A stretch of 64,000 bases of DNA from an uncultured Acidobacteriaceae bacterium (GCA_937879855.1 CALFMO010000004.1:62001-126000), one strand, 5' to 3'; counted from the stretch's first letter, positions 43,808 through 52,209 are shown. Made by a program: numbers and translations. Notes: generated by a model from the sequence alone, not told the origin.

Positions 43808-43903
43808 TTGTCATCCTGAGCGAAGCGAAGGACCCATGCACTTTTTGCGAGCCGGGCAAACATGGGTCCTTCGGCGCCAAACAACGGCGCCTCGGGATGA
43901 CAA
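43808..43903. repeat. TTGTCATCCTGAGC inverted repeat element
   Basis: The left end is TTGTCATCCTGAGCGAAGCG and the right end is GGGATGACAA, with internal arms CATGCACTTTTTGCG / CATGGGTCC. Copies of one end occur at 42475, 63777 and 63944. This is a non-coding dispersed element, with no transposase frame. Confidence 0.75.
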
Positions 43904-43944
43904 TGCGTTTCAGTTAAATAAAGTTTCGGAAGGTCGACCGAAGC

Positions 43945-45048
43945 TCACTCGTAGGCCAGAGCGTCAATCGGATCTCTCTGCGCGGCCTTCAGTGCCGGAT
44001 ACAATGCTCCCGCAAGCGCTCCCACAACCGCAATCAACGTCGCCCGCAGCACCCACTCGTTACTCCAGAAAAGGCGCAGCACCGGTTTTTCGAACATGAT
44101 TACGCGACGCGTCACCATGCTGAGAATGATCCCCACCACAATCCCAGCCACCGCCAGCAGCACGGTTTCGCGCAATACCACATTCACGATGTACCACTTC
44201 GAAGCGCCCAGCGATTTCAAAATTCCAATCTCGCGCGTTCGCTCCATCACCGCCGTGTACATCGACTGGAAAATCACCAGGAATCCCACCACCACCGCGA
44301 CTCCGATCACGATCTTGATCGCCAGATCGAACCCGGGAAGATTCTCGGGAGTCATCATTGACAGGTATTCCGCCATCGAGCGAACTGCATACTTTTCCAT
44401 TCCTGGAATCGACTGAATTGCTTTCGTTGTCTCGTCAATGTACGCGGGATTATCCAGTTTAAGGTAGAACACCGAAGCGCGGCCATCCGCCCCAATCAGA
44501 TCCTGCATCGTCGTCAGTGGCAGAAATTTGCGCCCGCCCTTGCCATGCGGGACGATTCCGCAGATGCGGAACGAATTGTTCAGGACATCAACGGTGTCGC
44601 CGACTTTCTTGTGGTTCATGCCAGCGTAATAATCATCGACGATCGCATCGTTTGGCCCTTGAAACGGCCCGCCCGAGAGATAGTGAAACGCCGGTGGCAA
44701 TTTATCGTAAGTAGCCAGATCGATCCCGTAGTCAACTTCCAGCGGTTTCTGGCTGAATGCCCAAACCACGGGCGCCGCCGTGACCACATGCGGTACGCGC
44801 CGCAACACATCCCCCACCTTCACTGAAATCGGCGCACCCGACATGGCAACTAGCCCGGACGATCCCGGCGGCATCACCATCAGGTCCGCCCCCACGCCGA
44901 GTTGGCTCTCTTTCGATCCGTTCAGTAACCCATAAAAAAGAGCCACCACAAGCAGGATCATGGTGACTTCGAGCGCAATCGCACTGGTGGCGATCAACGA
45001 CCGGGTCGGCCGATGCACCAGGTTGGCAACAACCATTTTGTTCATCAT
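43945..45048 (-). CDS. ABC transporter permease, FtsX/LolE-like
   Basis: 367 residues with the FtsX layout. A first helix (about 15-40, SAIALEVTMILLVVALFYGL) is followed by a periplasmic domain to about 240. Three C-terminal helices with loop MERTREIGILKSLGASKWYIVNVVLRET come last, ending LKAAQRDPIDALAYE. It has only one such permease and no adjacent ATPase. It is 92 bases downstream of a LolB/DUF4292-like lipoprotein in the same direction, which makes a role in lipoprotein or lipid transport plausible but unproven. Confidence 0.9.
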   Translation of the reverse strand: MMNKMVVANLVHRPTRSLIATSAIALEVTMILLVVALFYGLLNGSKESQLGVGADLMVMPPGSSGLVAMSGAPISVKVGDVLRRVPHVVTAAPVVWAFSQKPLEVDYGIDLATYDKLPPAFHYLSGGPFQGPNDAIVDDYYAGMNHKKVGDTVDVLNNSFRICGIVPHGKGGRKFLPLTTMQDLIGADGRASVFYLKLDNPAYIDETTKAIQSIPGMEKYAVRSMAEYLSMMTPENLPGFDLAIKIVIGVAVVVGFLVIFQSMYTAVMERTREIGILKSLGASKWYIVNVVLRETVLLAVAGIVVGIILSMVTRRVIMFEKPVLRLFWSNEWVLRATLIAVVGALAGALYPALKAAQRDPIDALAYE

Positions 45049-45140
45049 AGGAAAGTTAGTCAGGCCGGGTACCCAACCCTTCTCGCGCTTTTTGCGAGAG
45101 GGTGGGGAATTCGATTCAAAAGAGGCAACCCGCCGATGGC

Positions 45141-46067
45141 TTACTGCCGTGGCCCCAGCGGCGTGACCAGCGTCGATTGAGGACGGTCCAGATTGACCAC
45201 CACCGCCCCGGGCGGCTGCTCCAGCACGAACTGCTCATCCTTCAGCGGCTGATTGATATCCACCTTCAGCATGTTCAGCGTGATGTCGTATTCCTCTTGC
45301 GGCCGGTAGATTTCGATGCGCGACGGAAAATTAACCCCTTCGAAGTCTTTATATTCAGCATAGTGCGCGTCGGTGGCCACTTTGCCATCCTCGCTATAAA
45401 TGTATTGCTGGTGCGGCTTCAGATCGGTGCGCCCAAAAATGATCTTGCGCTCTAGCCTCCAGCCCTTGTCATACTTCTGAATGATGGTCAACTCGTAGTC
45501 GTCCTGCAAAACCCGATGTCCCTTGGCGTCATGCAAGGTTTCGTAGCCGTTCTCGAGCACCGCGATTTCCGAGTCAGGATCGATCCGCCGTATCAGCAAC
45601 GCCTCGTAAATATTCTGCGGACGGATGTTCTCCATCGGCTGGTCGACGTTCGGAGTCTGCACCTCGTTCTTGCCCACCACGAAGCGGTTCTTCGGCGGAA
45701 TCCACAGCTTAAAATCCTTGCCGTCGCTGACCATGTCAAACGCCGTGGTTCGCACAATCGGCATCAGGCCCACCATGTGCAAATTGTCGGGCGTGCGAGC
45801 CAGCACATAGCCGCGGATCTCTTTGTAGTCGGTAATGTGACCCTTCTTCAGGCCGCCGGACGAAGAGTCGATGTCCACAGTCGCCTTGAGGGTATGAACG
45901 AACTCCGCTTGCTGGTTGATGCTGTCGATCAGTCCCTGCTGTGTGGATTCCTTCAGGGGCGCCTTGGAATACTGTTCCTCCACCGGACGGGTGCGGAACA
46001 AGCAGCCCGAAGTGGACAGCACTGCCAAGAACAAGGGCACGGCTAATAAGACCGAACTACGCCTCAT
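45141..46067 (-). CDS. DUF4292-like outer-membrane lipoprotein
   Basis: 308 residues. A signal peptide with lipobox STSGC (C22) is followed by a Glu-rich start and a LolA/LolB-like fold. Examples are TLKATVDIDSSSGGLKKGHITDYKEIRGYVLARTPD in part, then DMVSDGKDFKLWIPPKNRFVVGKNEV, typical of DUF4292 where one face reads the lipid. LolB relatives receive lipoproteins in the outer membrane. It precedes the FtsX/LolE-like permease gene. The two may form a divergent Lol-like pathway; this is inference from context. Confidence 0.8.
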   Translation of the reverse strand: MRRSSVLLAVPLFLAVLSTSGCLFRTRPVEEQYSKAPLKESTQQGLIDSINQQAEFVHTLKATVDIDSSSGGLKKGHITDYKEIRGYVLARTPDNLHMVGLMPIVRTTAFDMVSDGKDFKLWIPPKNRFVVGKNEVQTPNVDQPMENIRPQNIYEALLIRRIDPDSEIAVLENGYETLHDAKGHRVLQDDYELTIIQKYDKGWRLERKIIFGRTDLKPHQQYIYSEDGKVATDAHYAEYKDFEGVNFPSRIEIYRPQEEYDITLNMLKVDINQPLKDEQFVLEQPPGAVVVNLDRPQSTLVTPLGPRQ

Positions 46068-46249
46068 GCAGGTATAAGAAGACCTCTGTCCATTTGAGTA
46101 TATCGCGAAGCAAAGGTCGCAATTAAGAATGGCCCATGTTTATCTTCTATGGTCAACAACCACAGGCCACTCAACCGCTTACTAAAGTAAAGTCCGTAGC
46201 AACTTCTGGGGATACAGCCGATTCTGCCATCGTCTAAACTGAGCTTATT

Positions 46250-47350
46250 GTGCGCAAAATTAGCTGGCTAATTCTGGTCGCGATCGTCGGAGTAGCAGGA
46301 TGGCTCGCCTGGGCCTTGCTGATGCCGATTCGGCCCGCCGGTCAGACTTTCGTCATGCTGCGCCCGGGATATTCCACGCATCACATCGCTTCCGAGCTCA
46401 GACGCGCCGGGGTCATCCGCAGCGAGAAAGCTTTTGTTTTGTGGCACTACTTTCACCACAAGCGCTCCCTGAAGGCGGGCGAATATCTGTTCGAAAAGCC
46501 GGCAAACATCCTTGACGTCCAGAAGCGTCTGCGCCGCGGCGACGTCTATTTTCACACGGTGGTCGTGCCCGAAGGCTACACCATGTTCGACATCGCCCGC
46601 GCCATCGAAGACGCTGGCCTCGGCTCCGCCCAGGATTTCCTCAAAGTAGCGAAGTCCGACACCGACCTGATCGCCGACATTGCACCCGGGGCACGGTCGC
46701 TGGAAGGATATCTGTTCCCCGATACGTACGAATTCTCCCGCATGATGAGCATGGAAGAGATGGCCGCGGCCATGGTGTGCCAGTTTCGCGTGGTCGCAAA
46801 ACAAATCGGCCTTATCACTGGAGAGTCGGGCGAAGCCGTCGCCAGCGGTTCCGGCCACTCCGGACATGTCTGCGGCGTGGTGATGATTCAAGTGCGAGAT
46901 GCGAAAGATACCCCGTCCATAACTCCTGACGAAGTCTCCGACGTGGAGCGCACGGTCATCATGGCTTCCATTGTCGAAAAAGAAACTGCCGTAGCGGAAG
47001 AGCGGCCGATGGTGGCCAGCGTCTATTACAACCGCCTCTCCAAAAACATCGCCCTCGACGCCGACCCCAGCATCATCTATGCGGAATTACTCTCCGGCAC
47101 ATACCAGGGCGCGCTCCATCACGCCGATATGCAATTCAGCTCTCCCTATAACACCTACCGGCACGCTGGACTGCCCCCCGGTCCCATCGGCAATCCCGGA
47201 CGTAGCGCCCTCGAAGCCGCCATGCACCCAGCCCAAAGCGACTACTACTATTTTGTGGCCGACGCCCAGGGCCATCACCGCTTCGCCCGCACCATCGAAG
47301 AGCACAATAAGAATGTATTGGCCTACCGGCAGGCCATGCGCGGACGATAA
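46250..47350 (+). CDS. mltG: Endolytic murein transglycosylase MltG
   Basis: 366 residues. A single N-terminal helix (about 5-25) anchors a periplasmic LysM-like part (EGYTMFDIARAIEDAG) and the YceG catalytic domain with LEGYLFPDTYEFSRMMSMEEM. The catalytic glutamate lies in MASIVEKETAVAEERPMVASVYYNRL. The end has LPPGPIGNPGRSALEAA. It cleaves nascent glycan strands and ends their elongation. The segment 185-235 (GESGEAVASGSGHSGHVCG...) is about 30 residues longer than in the E. coli protein. The start is GTG with TAAACT 9 bases before it, so it may also be near-leaderless. Confidence 0.95.
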   Translation: MRKISWLILVAIVGVAGWLAWALLMPIRPAGQTFVMLRPGYSTHHIASELRRAGVIRSEKAFVLWHYFHHKRSLKAGEYLFEKPANILDVQKRLRRGDVYFHTVVVPEGYTMFDIARAIEDAGLGSAQDFLKVAKSDTDLIADIAPGARSLEGYLFPDTYEFSRMMSMEEMAAAMVCQFRVVAKQIGLITGESGEAVASGSGHSGHVCGVVMIQVRDAKDTPSITPDEVSDVERTVIMASIVEKETAVAEERPMVASVYYNRLSKNIALDADPSIIYAELLSGTYQGALHHADMQFSSPYNTYRHAGLPPGPIGNPGRSALEAAMHPAQSDYYYFVADAQGHHRFARTIEEHNKNVLAYRQAMRGR

Positions 47351-47360
47351 AAGAAAAGAA

Positions 47361-47366
47361 TAGACT
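47361..47366 (+). promoter_or_regulatory. -10-like TAGACT, 7 nt before a GTG start
   Basis: TAGACT is followed by 7 bases and then the GTG at 47374, the same geometry as TATAAT at other genes in the window. No ribosome site is visible. Confidence 0.4.
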
Positions 47367-47373
47367 CGGCACC

Positions 47374-47922
47374 GTGAGCGATCCGAATATTTTCGCGGCG
47401 AATGCAGCTAAATTAAACGAACTGCATGATGCTATCCACTCCGCGCTCAAGCATCGGGACGAGAACCCAGCCGGTCACGCTGTTTGGGAAGAAGCCTGTC
47501 GCCGATTTCACCTTGAATATGATGCCTTAGCTTTCCCAGGCGGCCTTGCGAAGGCATTCTCGCAGCTGGAGTTGGGGGACCCGACGACCCTCGAACTTGC
47601 GGTTCGATTTCTCGAGGTAAATCCTCATTTTTTCCGATCGGGCTATCACAAAGTGGATTTCATCAAGCATCTCTGTCGAAACCCACTGTCCGACGATCAG
47701 AAAAAGCGACTACAGCAGGTCGTACTAGCCCGTATCCGTGGTCGTGATATCAGAGAGTTTCGCGCCTACTGTCGCCTTGCCCGTGCCGTGACGAACCCCG
47801 AATTCCAGAAGCAAGTAGCTCAGATGGCAGGTCCCTCTGGTGGGACGGTTCCTCGCCATGCTCAGTGGGTTCTCAATTTTCTCAAGTCCGCCCAGTCAAG
47901 CGATGATCCTAGCCCGAGGTAA
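47374..47922 (+). CDS. Hypothetical protein
   Basis: 182 residues, no recognised family. It looks all-helical and soluble. It has a short N-terminal region with LNELHDAIHSALKHRDENPAGHAVWEEACRRFH, then a globular part (FLEVNPHFFRSGYHKVDFIKHLCRNPLSD) and a basic helical part with VVLARIRGRDIREFRAYCRLARAV. It lies between mltG and ruvX, in the same direction. That position suggests co-expression with cell-wall and DNA metabolism genes but gives no function. The start is GTG, with a -10 box close upstream. Confidence 0.7.
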   Translation: MSDPNIFAANAAKLNELHDAIHSALKHRDENPAGHAVWEEACRRFHLEYDALAFPGGLAKAFSQLELGDPTTLELAVRFLEVNPHFFRSGYHKVDFIKHLCRNPLSDDQKKRLQQVVLARIRGRDIREFRAYCRLARAVTNPEFQKQVAQMAGPSGGTVPRHAQWVLNFLKSAQSSDDPSPR

Positions 47923-47929
47923 CGGCGCA

Positions 47930-47935
47930 TATAAT
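47930..47935 (+). promoter_or_regulatory. -10 box TATAAT, 6 nt before the ruvX start
   Basis: TATAAT followed by CGGGCC and GTG at 47942. This puts the transcription start at the start codon. Confidence 0.55.
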
Positions 47936-47941
47936 CGGGCC

Positions 47942-48424
47942 GTGAATTCGGATCCGAAAGATTCGCCCTCAGAATCGGCGACCGGAAACGGGAGGGACTT
48001 GCCTTCGGGCCGCGTCCTTGGCCTCGATGTCGGCTCGCGGCGCATCGGACTCGCGGTCTCAGACCCGCTCGGAATCACGGCTCAAGGGTTGGAGACGCTG
48101 CAACGCAGGAACAAGCGCTACGATTTCGAACAGCTGCAACGGATTATCCAGGAGTATGACGTGAGGGAAATTGTCGTCGGTCTCCCGCTGCGCATGAGCG
48201 GCGCAGAAGGAATTCAATCCGACAGAATGCAGGTTTTCGCAGAAGACTTGCGCAAGCGGTTCCGGTTGCCCGTGCATCTGTGGGACGAACGGCTGACCTC
48301 AGCCGAGGCGAACCGCCTGCTGCGCGAAACGGATTTGTCGATTGAAAAACGAGGGAAAGCCGTGGATCGGATGGCCGCGATCTTAATTCTTCAGGGCTGG
48401 ATGGAAGGCCGGAACCGGCTTTAG
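47942..48424 (+). CDS. ruvX: Holliday junction resolvase-like RuvX/YqgF
   Basis: About 160 residues from the GTG at 47942; a longer frame overlaps the previous gene. The RNase H-like core appears as VLGLDVGSRRIGLAVSDPLGITAQGLETL, then EIVVGLPLRMSGAEG and PVHLWDERLTSAEANRLL, ending in KAVDRMAAILILQGWM. Asp in LGLDVG, Glu in DERLTS and Asp in AVDRMAA are the expected catalytic acids. RuvX homologues process 16S pre-rRNA or recombination intermediates. It follows mltG with one gene between, a frequent neighbourhood. Confidence 0.93.
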   Translation: MNSDPKDSPSESATGNGRDLPSGRVLGLDVGSRRIGLAVSDPLGITAQGLETLQRRNKRYDFEQLQRIIQEYDVREIVVGLPLRMSGAEGIQSDRMQVFAEDLRKRFRLPVHLWDERLTSAEANRLLRETDLSIEKRGKAVDRMAAILILQGWMEGRNRL

Positions 48425-48648
48425 CCTTTGACCAAAGTTGCCGCAGTTCGTCGGAAAGTCCTTCTTGAAACGCTCCGGCGGCCATCTCGTTTACTGTGTA
48501 ACATTTTATTTTTCAATCACTTCAAACACTTGACCGGGGCAGCCTCCCCTGCGCTCTCCTTGCTTTCGGCGCGTCTGGAGAGTAACATTAAGACAGGTTG
48601 TAAACGCTTCTCTCCCTCGAACCTATCGCCTTTCTGGGGTTTTTAAAA

Positions 48649-49185
48649 ATGAGCGGTACGGACTTGAATTTCCACATCGGCGACAAGGTTGTCTATCCCA
48701 ATCATGGTGTCGGCGTCATTGAACAGATCAGCAGCCGCTCCATTGGCGCAACGGTCGAAAGATTCTACCTTCTTAATATCAAAGCCAGCAGCCTGAAAGT
48801 AATGGTGCCCTGCCACAACGCCGGCAGCGTAGGCCTGCGCCGCGTAGTGCGCAACGGCGAAATCCAAAAGGTACTGGACCTTCTTTCGATAAGCGAAAAC
48901 GGAAGCAACGGCGACTGGAAAGACCGTTTCAAGGAAAATTCCGACCGCATGCGCACCGGTTCTTTGCTCGAGGTCGCCGGCGTCCTGAAGAGCCTGATCA
49001 GCCTGCACCAAGCCAAGCCCCTTTCATTCCGCGAGAAAAAAATGCTGGAGCGCGCCCGCTACCTGCTGGTCAGCGAACTGGCCATGGCCCGCAACTGTGA
49101 CGAATCCAAAGTAGAAGAGATCCTCACCAACGCCCTCGCCAAATGTAAGCTGCGCTTCCCGGAAGCGTCCGAACTCCAAGCCTAA
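48649..49185 (+). CDS. carD: CarD-family transcriptional regulator
   Basis: 178 residues. The N-terminal Tudor-like RNAP-interacting domain reads DLNFHIGDKVVYPNHGVGVIEQISSRS...YLLNIKASSLKVMVPCHNA. The C-terminal helical domain (about 75-165) has KDRFKENSDRM, EVAGVLKSLISLHQAKPLSFREKKMLERARYLLVSELA. CarD binds the RNAP beta subunit and stabilises open complexes at many promoters, including rRNA promoters. The 224-base upstream region (48425-48648) shows GGGG before the ATG and no gene. Confidence 0.95.
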   Translation: MSGTDLNFHIGDKVVYPNHGVGVIEQISSRSIGATVERFYLLNIKASSLKVMVPCHNAGSVGLRRVVRNGEIQKVLDLLSISENGSNGDWKDRFKENSDRMRTGSLLEVAGVLKSLISLHQAKPLSFREKKMLERARYLLVSELAMARNCDESKVEEILTNALAKCKLRFPEASELQA

Positions 49186-49240
49186 CCCGCAGTTTCTGCG
49201 CCCCCGCCTCGGCAAGTATTTAATACCCCCTTTGCGCCTT

Positions 49241-49246
49241 TATAAT
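49241..49246 (+). promoter_or_regulatory. -10 box TATAAT, 7 nt before the VOC-PP2C ATG
   Basis: TATAAT is followed by CCCGCCG and then ATG at 49254. No Shine-Dalgarno fits the gap. Confidence 0.55.
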
Positions 49247-49253
49247 CCCGCCG

Positions 49254-50489
49254 ATGAGCAATTCCCCCACACCCTTCGGGATTGACCGCTCGTTTCAGCG
49301 CCTCGACTGCGAGCCCTACATCTCCCTGCATTTCATCATGATTTTCGTCCGCGACCAGGAACGAAGCCTGCGCTTCTACGTGGACAAGCTCGGCTTTCGT
49401 GTCGTGGTCGATCACATATTCCCCGACGGTAACCGTTGGATCGAAGTTGCTCCCGCCGACGGCAGCGCAAATCTTGCCTTGGCCCTGGCGACACCGGACT
49501 CTCCTGCCTACAAGGACATTGGCCGCGACACTCTGGTTTACTTTCTCACCGAAGATGTGAACGCGAAATTCGCCGAATGGAGCGGCCGAGGCGTTCACTT
49601 TCTTTTTCCACCACAAGTGCCGCCATGGGGAGGATTCCACACCCGCTTCGAAGATTTGGATGGAAACTCTTTCGGGCTCGCCGGCTTCGACGAATTGACC
49701 TCAGGGGTTGAAGCCCGACGCCGCGAACTCGCCCAGAAGCTCGAATCCGAACGCCGCACCGCCCAGGAACTGGAAATCGCCAAGCAGGTGCAGGCGCGCC
49801 TGTTTCCACAAATTCATCCTGAGACGAGGAGCCTGGAATATGCGGGCCTATGCCTGCAGGCCCGCGAGGTCGGAGGGGATTACTTCGACTTTCTCGACCT
49901 CGGCCAAACCACGCTTGGCTTGGTCATCGGCGACGTTTCTGGAAAAGGAATCGCGGCCGCTCTTCTCATGGCCAACTTACAAGCAAACATCCGCAGCCAG
50001 TCCGCCATCGCGCAGGATCATCCGGAACTTCTGTTGCGATCGGTGAACCGGATGTTCTACGAGAACACGGTCGACAGCGCCTACGCCTCGCTCTTCTTCG
50101 CTATCTACGATGACCACGCACGGCGTTTGCGCTACGCGAACTGCGGACATTTGTCCGGTCTGCTCCTGCGTGCCGATAACAGCTGCCACCGCCTCGCCTC
50201 CACAACCACGCTGGTCGGGCTCTTTCAGCAGTGGGATTGCTCTATCGCCGAATGCAAATTGATGCCGGGAGACATGCTGGCTCTTTACACTGACGGCATC
50301 ACCGAGGCCTCGGATAATAAAGGCCAGGAATTCGGGGAAGAATCGTTGATCGCGCGACTCCGTCAAAATCGCGACAAACCCTGCCAATCCGCGCTTGAGT
50401 CCATCACCGAAGAAGTTCGCAGCCTGAATCCCACGTACCAGCACGACGACATCACGCTAATCCTGGCAAAGTGCCGAGCGGCGCAATGA
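49254..50489 (+). CDS. VOC domain fused to PP2C/SpoIIE-type serine phosphatase
   Basis: 411 residues with two parts. Residues about 20-140 are a VOC (glyoxalase/bleomycin-resistance) fold: SLHFIMIFVRDQERSLRFYVDKLGFRVVVDHIFPDGNRWIEV and the DLDGNSFGLAGFDEL strand. A charged linker (QKLESERRTAQELEIAKQVQARLFPQ) follows. Residues about 180-405 are a PP2C phosphatase: EVGGDYFDFLDLG, LVIGDVSGKGIAAALLMANLQ, the ASLFFAIYDDHARRLRYANCGH core and MLALYTDGITEASDN. RsbU-type phosphatases activate anti-anti-sigma factors. A VOC sensor in place of a PAS/GAF input is unusual. No anti-sigma gene is adjacent. Confidence 0.9.
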   Translation: MSNSPTPFGIDRSFQRLDCEPYISLHFIMIFVRDQERSLRFYVDKLGFRVVVDHIFPDGNRWIEVAPADGSANLALALATPDSPAYKDIGRDTLVYFLTEDVNAKFAEWSGRGVHFLFPPQVPPWGGFHTRFEDLDGNSFGLAGFDELTSGVEARRRELAQKLESERRTAQELEIAKQVQARLFPQIHPETRSLEYAGLCLQAREVGGDYFDFLDLGQTTLGLVIGDVSGKGIAAALLMANLQANIRSQSAIAQDHPELLLRSVNRMFYENTVDSAYASLFFAIYDDHARRLRYANCGHLSGLLLRADNSCHRLASTTTLVGLFQQWDCSIAECKLMPGDMLALYTDGITEASDNKGQEFGEESLIARLRQNRDKPCQSALESITEEVRSLNPTYQHDDITLILAKCRAAQ

Positions 50490-50633
50490 CGTTTTCCTCC
50501 GTGATCTCTGTGTCCTCTGTGGTTAATCGTTTTCCGAGCACAGATCGAGTCAGCCCGGCAATTGCCCGAGCCGACTCGATCTCCCAACCGTGATCGTGCG
50601 ATGTGTCTCGGTAGCGCTGCGAGCACATGACGC

Positions 50634-51020
50634 TCAAGCTTTCAGCGCAACCTCGCGCTCGTCACTCACGCAATTCCCGCCTGCGCCCTGCTCGTATAGC
50701 TGGCGTAACTCGCACTCGCCGTCTCCAGCGACCTTGAGGAAATCCTTGGTCAGCTGAATCGCCTCTTCTTTTGAGTTCGCCTTCAGAATCGCGAAGCCGC
50801 CCACTACTTCCTTGGACTCGGCGAACGGACCGTCGGTGACGCTTACCTTCCCGCTGGACTTCCGCACGCGCGCGCCGAGAGCGCTCGGCAGACATCCTTC
50901 GGTGGCGAGCAGCCAACCTTCTTTGAAGCCCTGTTCCACCAATTTGCCCATCACCGCCATTTCCTGTTGTGTGGGAGGAGTGCTACGCTCAGGCGTTTTA
51001 TAGATGCTCAGGAATTTCAT
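50634..51020 (-). CDS. DGPF (YCII-related) domain protein
   Basis: 128 residues from the ATG at 51020 (AAGGAGAAAGAC upstream). MKFLSIYKTPERSTPPTQ opens a YCII-related fold, and VSVTDGPFAESKEVVGGFAIL carries the DGPF motif that defines this subfamily. Residues after that (SKEEAIQLTKDFLK) are the typical helix. Such proteins often lie beside ECF42 sigma factors and are their targets; the biochemical role is unknown. A matching promoter element lies at 51102-51128. No ECF gene is in the window. Confidence 0.85.
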   Translation of the reverse strand: MKFLSIYKTPERSTPPTQQEMAVMGKLVEQGFKEGWLLATEGCLPSALGARVRKSSGKVSVTDGPFAESKEVVGGFAILKANSKEEAIQLTKDFLKVAGDGECELRQLYEQGAGGNCVSDEREVALKA

Positions 51021-51101
51021 GTCTTTCTCCTTGTATAGATTCAAGTTGTCAGCCGGGTCTCGTATGGCTTCTGCCTCGGATTTCCCGCGCTCTATCAGTA
51101 G

Positions 51102-51128
51102 ATCGAACGAGAAGTTGCCGGATCGACA
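51102..51128 (-). promoter_or_regulatory. ECF42-like promoter element upstream of the first DGPF gene
   Basis: On the minus strand TGTCGA (51123-51128), 13 bases, then CGTTCGAT (51102-51109), followed by CTACTGATAGAGCG. The element at 51626-51652 has the same boxes and spacing. As I recall, ECF42 promoters have TGTCGA in the -35 region and CGA(T)-type bases in the -10 region. Confidence 0.6.
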
Positions 51129-51140
51129 AGAGCAAACAAA

Positions 51141-51560
51141 CTATTTCTTCCCGGCAAGCTGCTCGAAAAGCCGGCGCTCCTGCTCCCTCAACTCAGGAGT
51201 GAAGTTCTCGCCAAAGTCAGCCGCCTCAAAGATCGGGCGGATCTCCACCTCAGCGCCGCCATCGAACGGAGCCCGCTTCAGCCAATCGACCGCCTCGTCC
51301 ATCGACCGCACCTGCCAAATCCAGAAACCGGCGATCAGCTCTTTGGTTTCCGTGAACGGTCCGTCGATGACCATTCGCTTATCACCCGAGAACTTCACCC
51401 GCTTCCCCTTCGAACTGGCCTTTAGCCCATCGCCCGCCAGCATGACGCCTGCTTTCACCAGCTGTTCGTTGTACTTCCCCATCTTGGTGAGGATCTCAGT
51501 GTCCGGAAGTACCCCAGCCTCGGAATCCTTGTTTGCCTTTACGATGACCATGACTCGCAT
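51141..51560 (-). CDS. DGPF (YCII-related) domain protein
   Basis: About 139 residues from the ATG at 51560 (GAGGAGATATCACA upstream); the longer frame is an extension into non-coding sequence. MRVMVIVKANKDSEAGVLPD, then VKFSGDKRMVIDGPFTETKELIAGFWIW with the DGPF motif, then MDEAVDWLKRAPFD. A paralogue of the neighbouring gene with the same upstream element, so the two are probably coregulated. Function unknown; related proteins are implicated in ECF42 regulons. Confidence 0.88.
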   Translation of the reverse strand: MRVMVIVKANKDSEAGVLPDTEILTKMGKYNEQLVKAGVMLAGDGLKASSKGKRVKFSGDKRMVIDGPFTETKELIAGFWIWQVRSMDEAVDWLKRAPFDGGAEVEIRPIFEAADFGENFTPELREQERRLFEQLAGKK

Positions 51561-51625
51561 TGTGATATCTCCTCTTCCTTTTATTTGAGTGGGCCTGCCA
51601 ACCACAATCCCCGCTCTATGTATAA

Positions 51626-51652
51626 ATCGAACGGGCAGTCGAGAAATCGACA
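51626..51652 (-). promoter_or_regulatory. ECF42-like promoter element upstream of the second DGPF gene
   Basis: On the minus strand TGTCGA (51647-51652), 13 bases, then CGTTCGAT (51626-51633), followed by TTATACATAGAGCG. Both the boxes and the ATAGAGCG block match the copy at 51102-51128, while the spacer is different, which argues for a functional signal. Confidence 0.6.
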
Positions 51653-51688
51653 CACCCTGGCCCGACGCCGGAAGCCGAGAGCCGGGTT

Positions 51689-51694
51689 TATAAT
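51689..51694 (+). promoter_or_regulatory. -10 box of greA
   Basis: TATAAT 23 bases before the greA ATG, leaving a short leader of about 17 nt without a visible ribosome site. Confidence 0.5.
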
Positions 51695-51717
51695 GTCTCA
51701 AGCCTTGCCGTAATCTC

Positions 51718-52209
51718 ATGACCGATCAAATCAAACGAAAACTGCAGGAAGAAATCAACGCGCTCGAACACGAGCTGATTCACGAGCTTCCCAAAGAAAT
51801 CAAGAAAGCCGCCGCCCTCGGCGACCTCAGCGAGAACGCCGAATATCACATGGCCAAGCAGCGCCAGGAGTTCGTCAAAGCGCGCGTCCGCCAACTCGGC
51901 AAGCGCCTCGCTGATCTGTCTATGGTCAACATGAACAACATTCCCCACGACAAAGTGGGCCTGGGTTCCACGGTTAAGGTTTTTGATAGTACCAAGAATG
52001 AAGAGATGCAGTACAAGTTGGTCACCAGCGAAGAATCCGACGTAGCGACCGGAAAAATTTCCACCACGTCACCGATCGGCCGATGTCTGCTCAACAAGAA
52101 GGTCGGCGATACCGTAGTAGTAGTCAGTCCCAACGGCAAGCGCGAATTGGAAATCCTCAGCCTGAGCACCATCCACGACGAAGTCGAACCGGAAGAGGCC
52201 GGCGCCTAG
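51718..52209 (+). CDS. greA: Transcription elongation factor GreA
   Basis: 163 residues. The N-terminal coiled coil (LQEEINALEHELIHELPKEIKKAAALGDLSENAEYHMAKQRQEF) carries the acidic tip of Gre factors (DLSENAEYH) that enters the RNAP secondary channel to stimulate RNA cleavage. The C-terminal FKBP-like domain follows with GSTVKVFDST and SPIGRCLLNKKVGDTVVVVSPNGKRELEIL. It is divergent from the DGPF genes. Downstream there are small dispersed repeats, then a phosphatidyltransferase gene. Confidence 0.95.
   Translation: MTDQIKRKLQEEINALEHELIHELPKEIKKAAALGDLSENAEYHMAKQRQEFVKARVRQLGKRLADLSMVNMNNIPHDKVGLGSTVKVFDSTKNEEMQYKLVTSEESDVATGKISTTSPIGRCLLNKKVGDTVVVVSPNGKRELEILSLSTIHDEVEPEEAGA

Noticed and set aside
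43808..43903. Insertion sequence
   Set aside because: Inverted ends are only about 96 bases apart and enclose no transposase.
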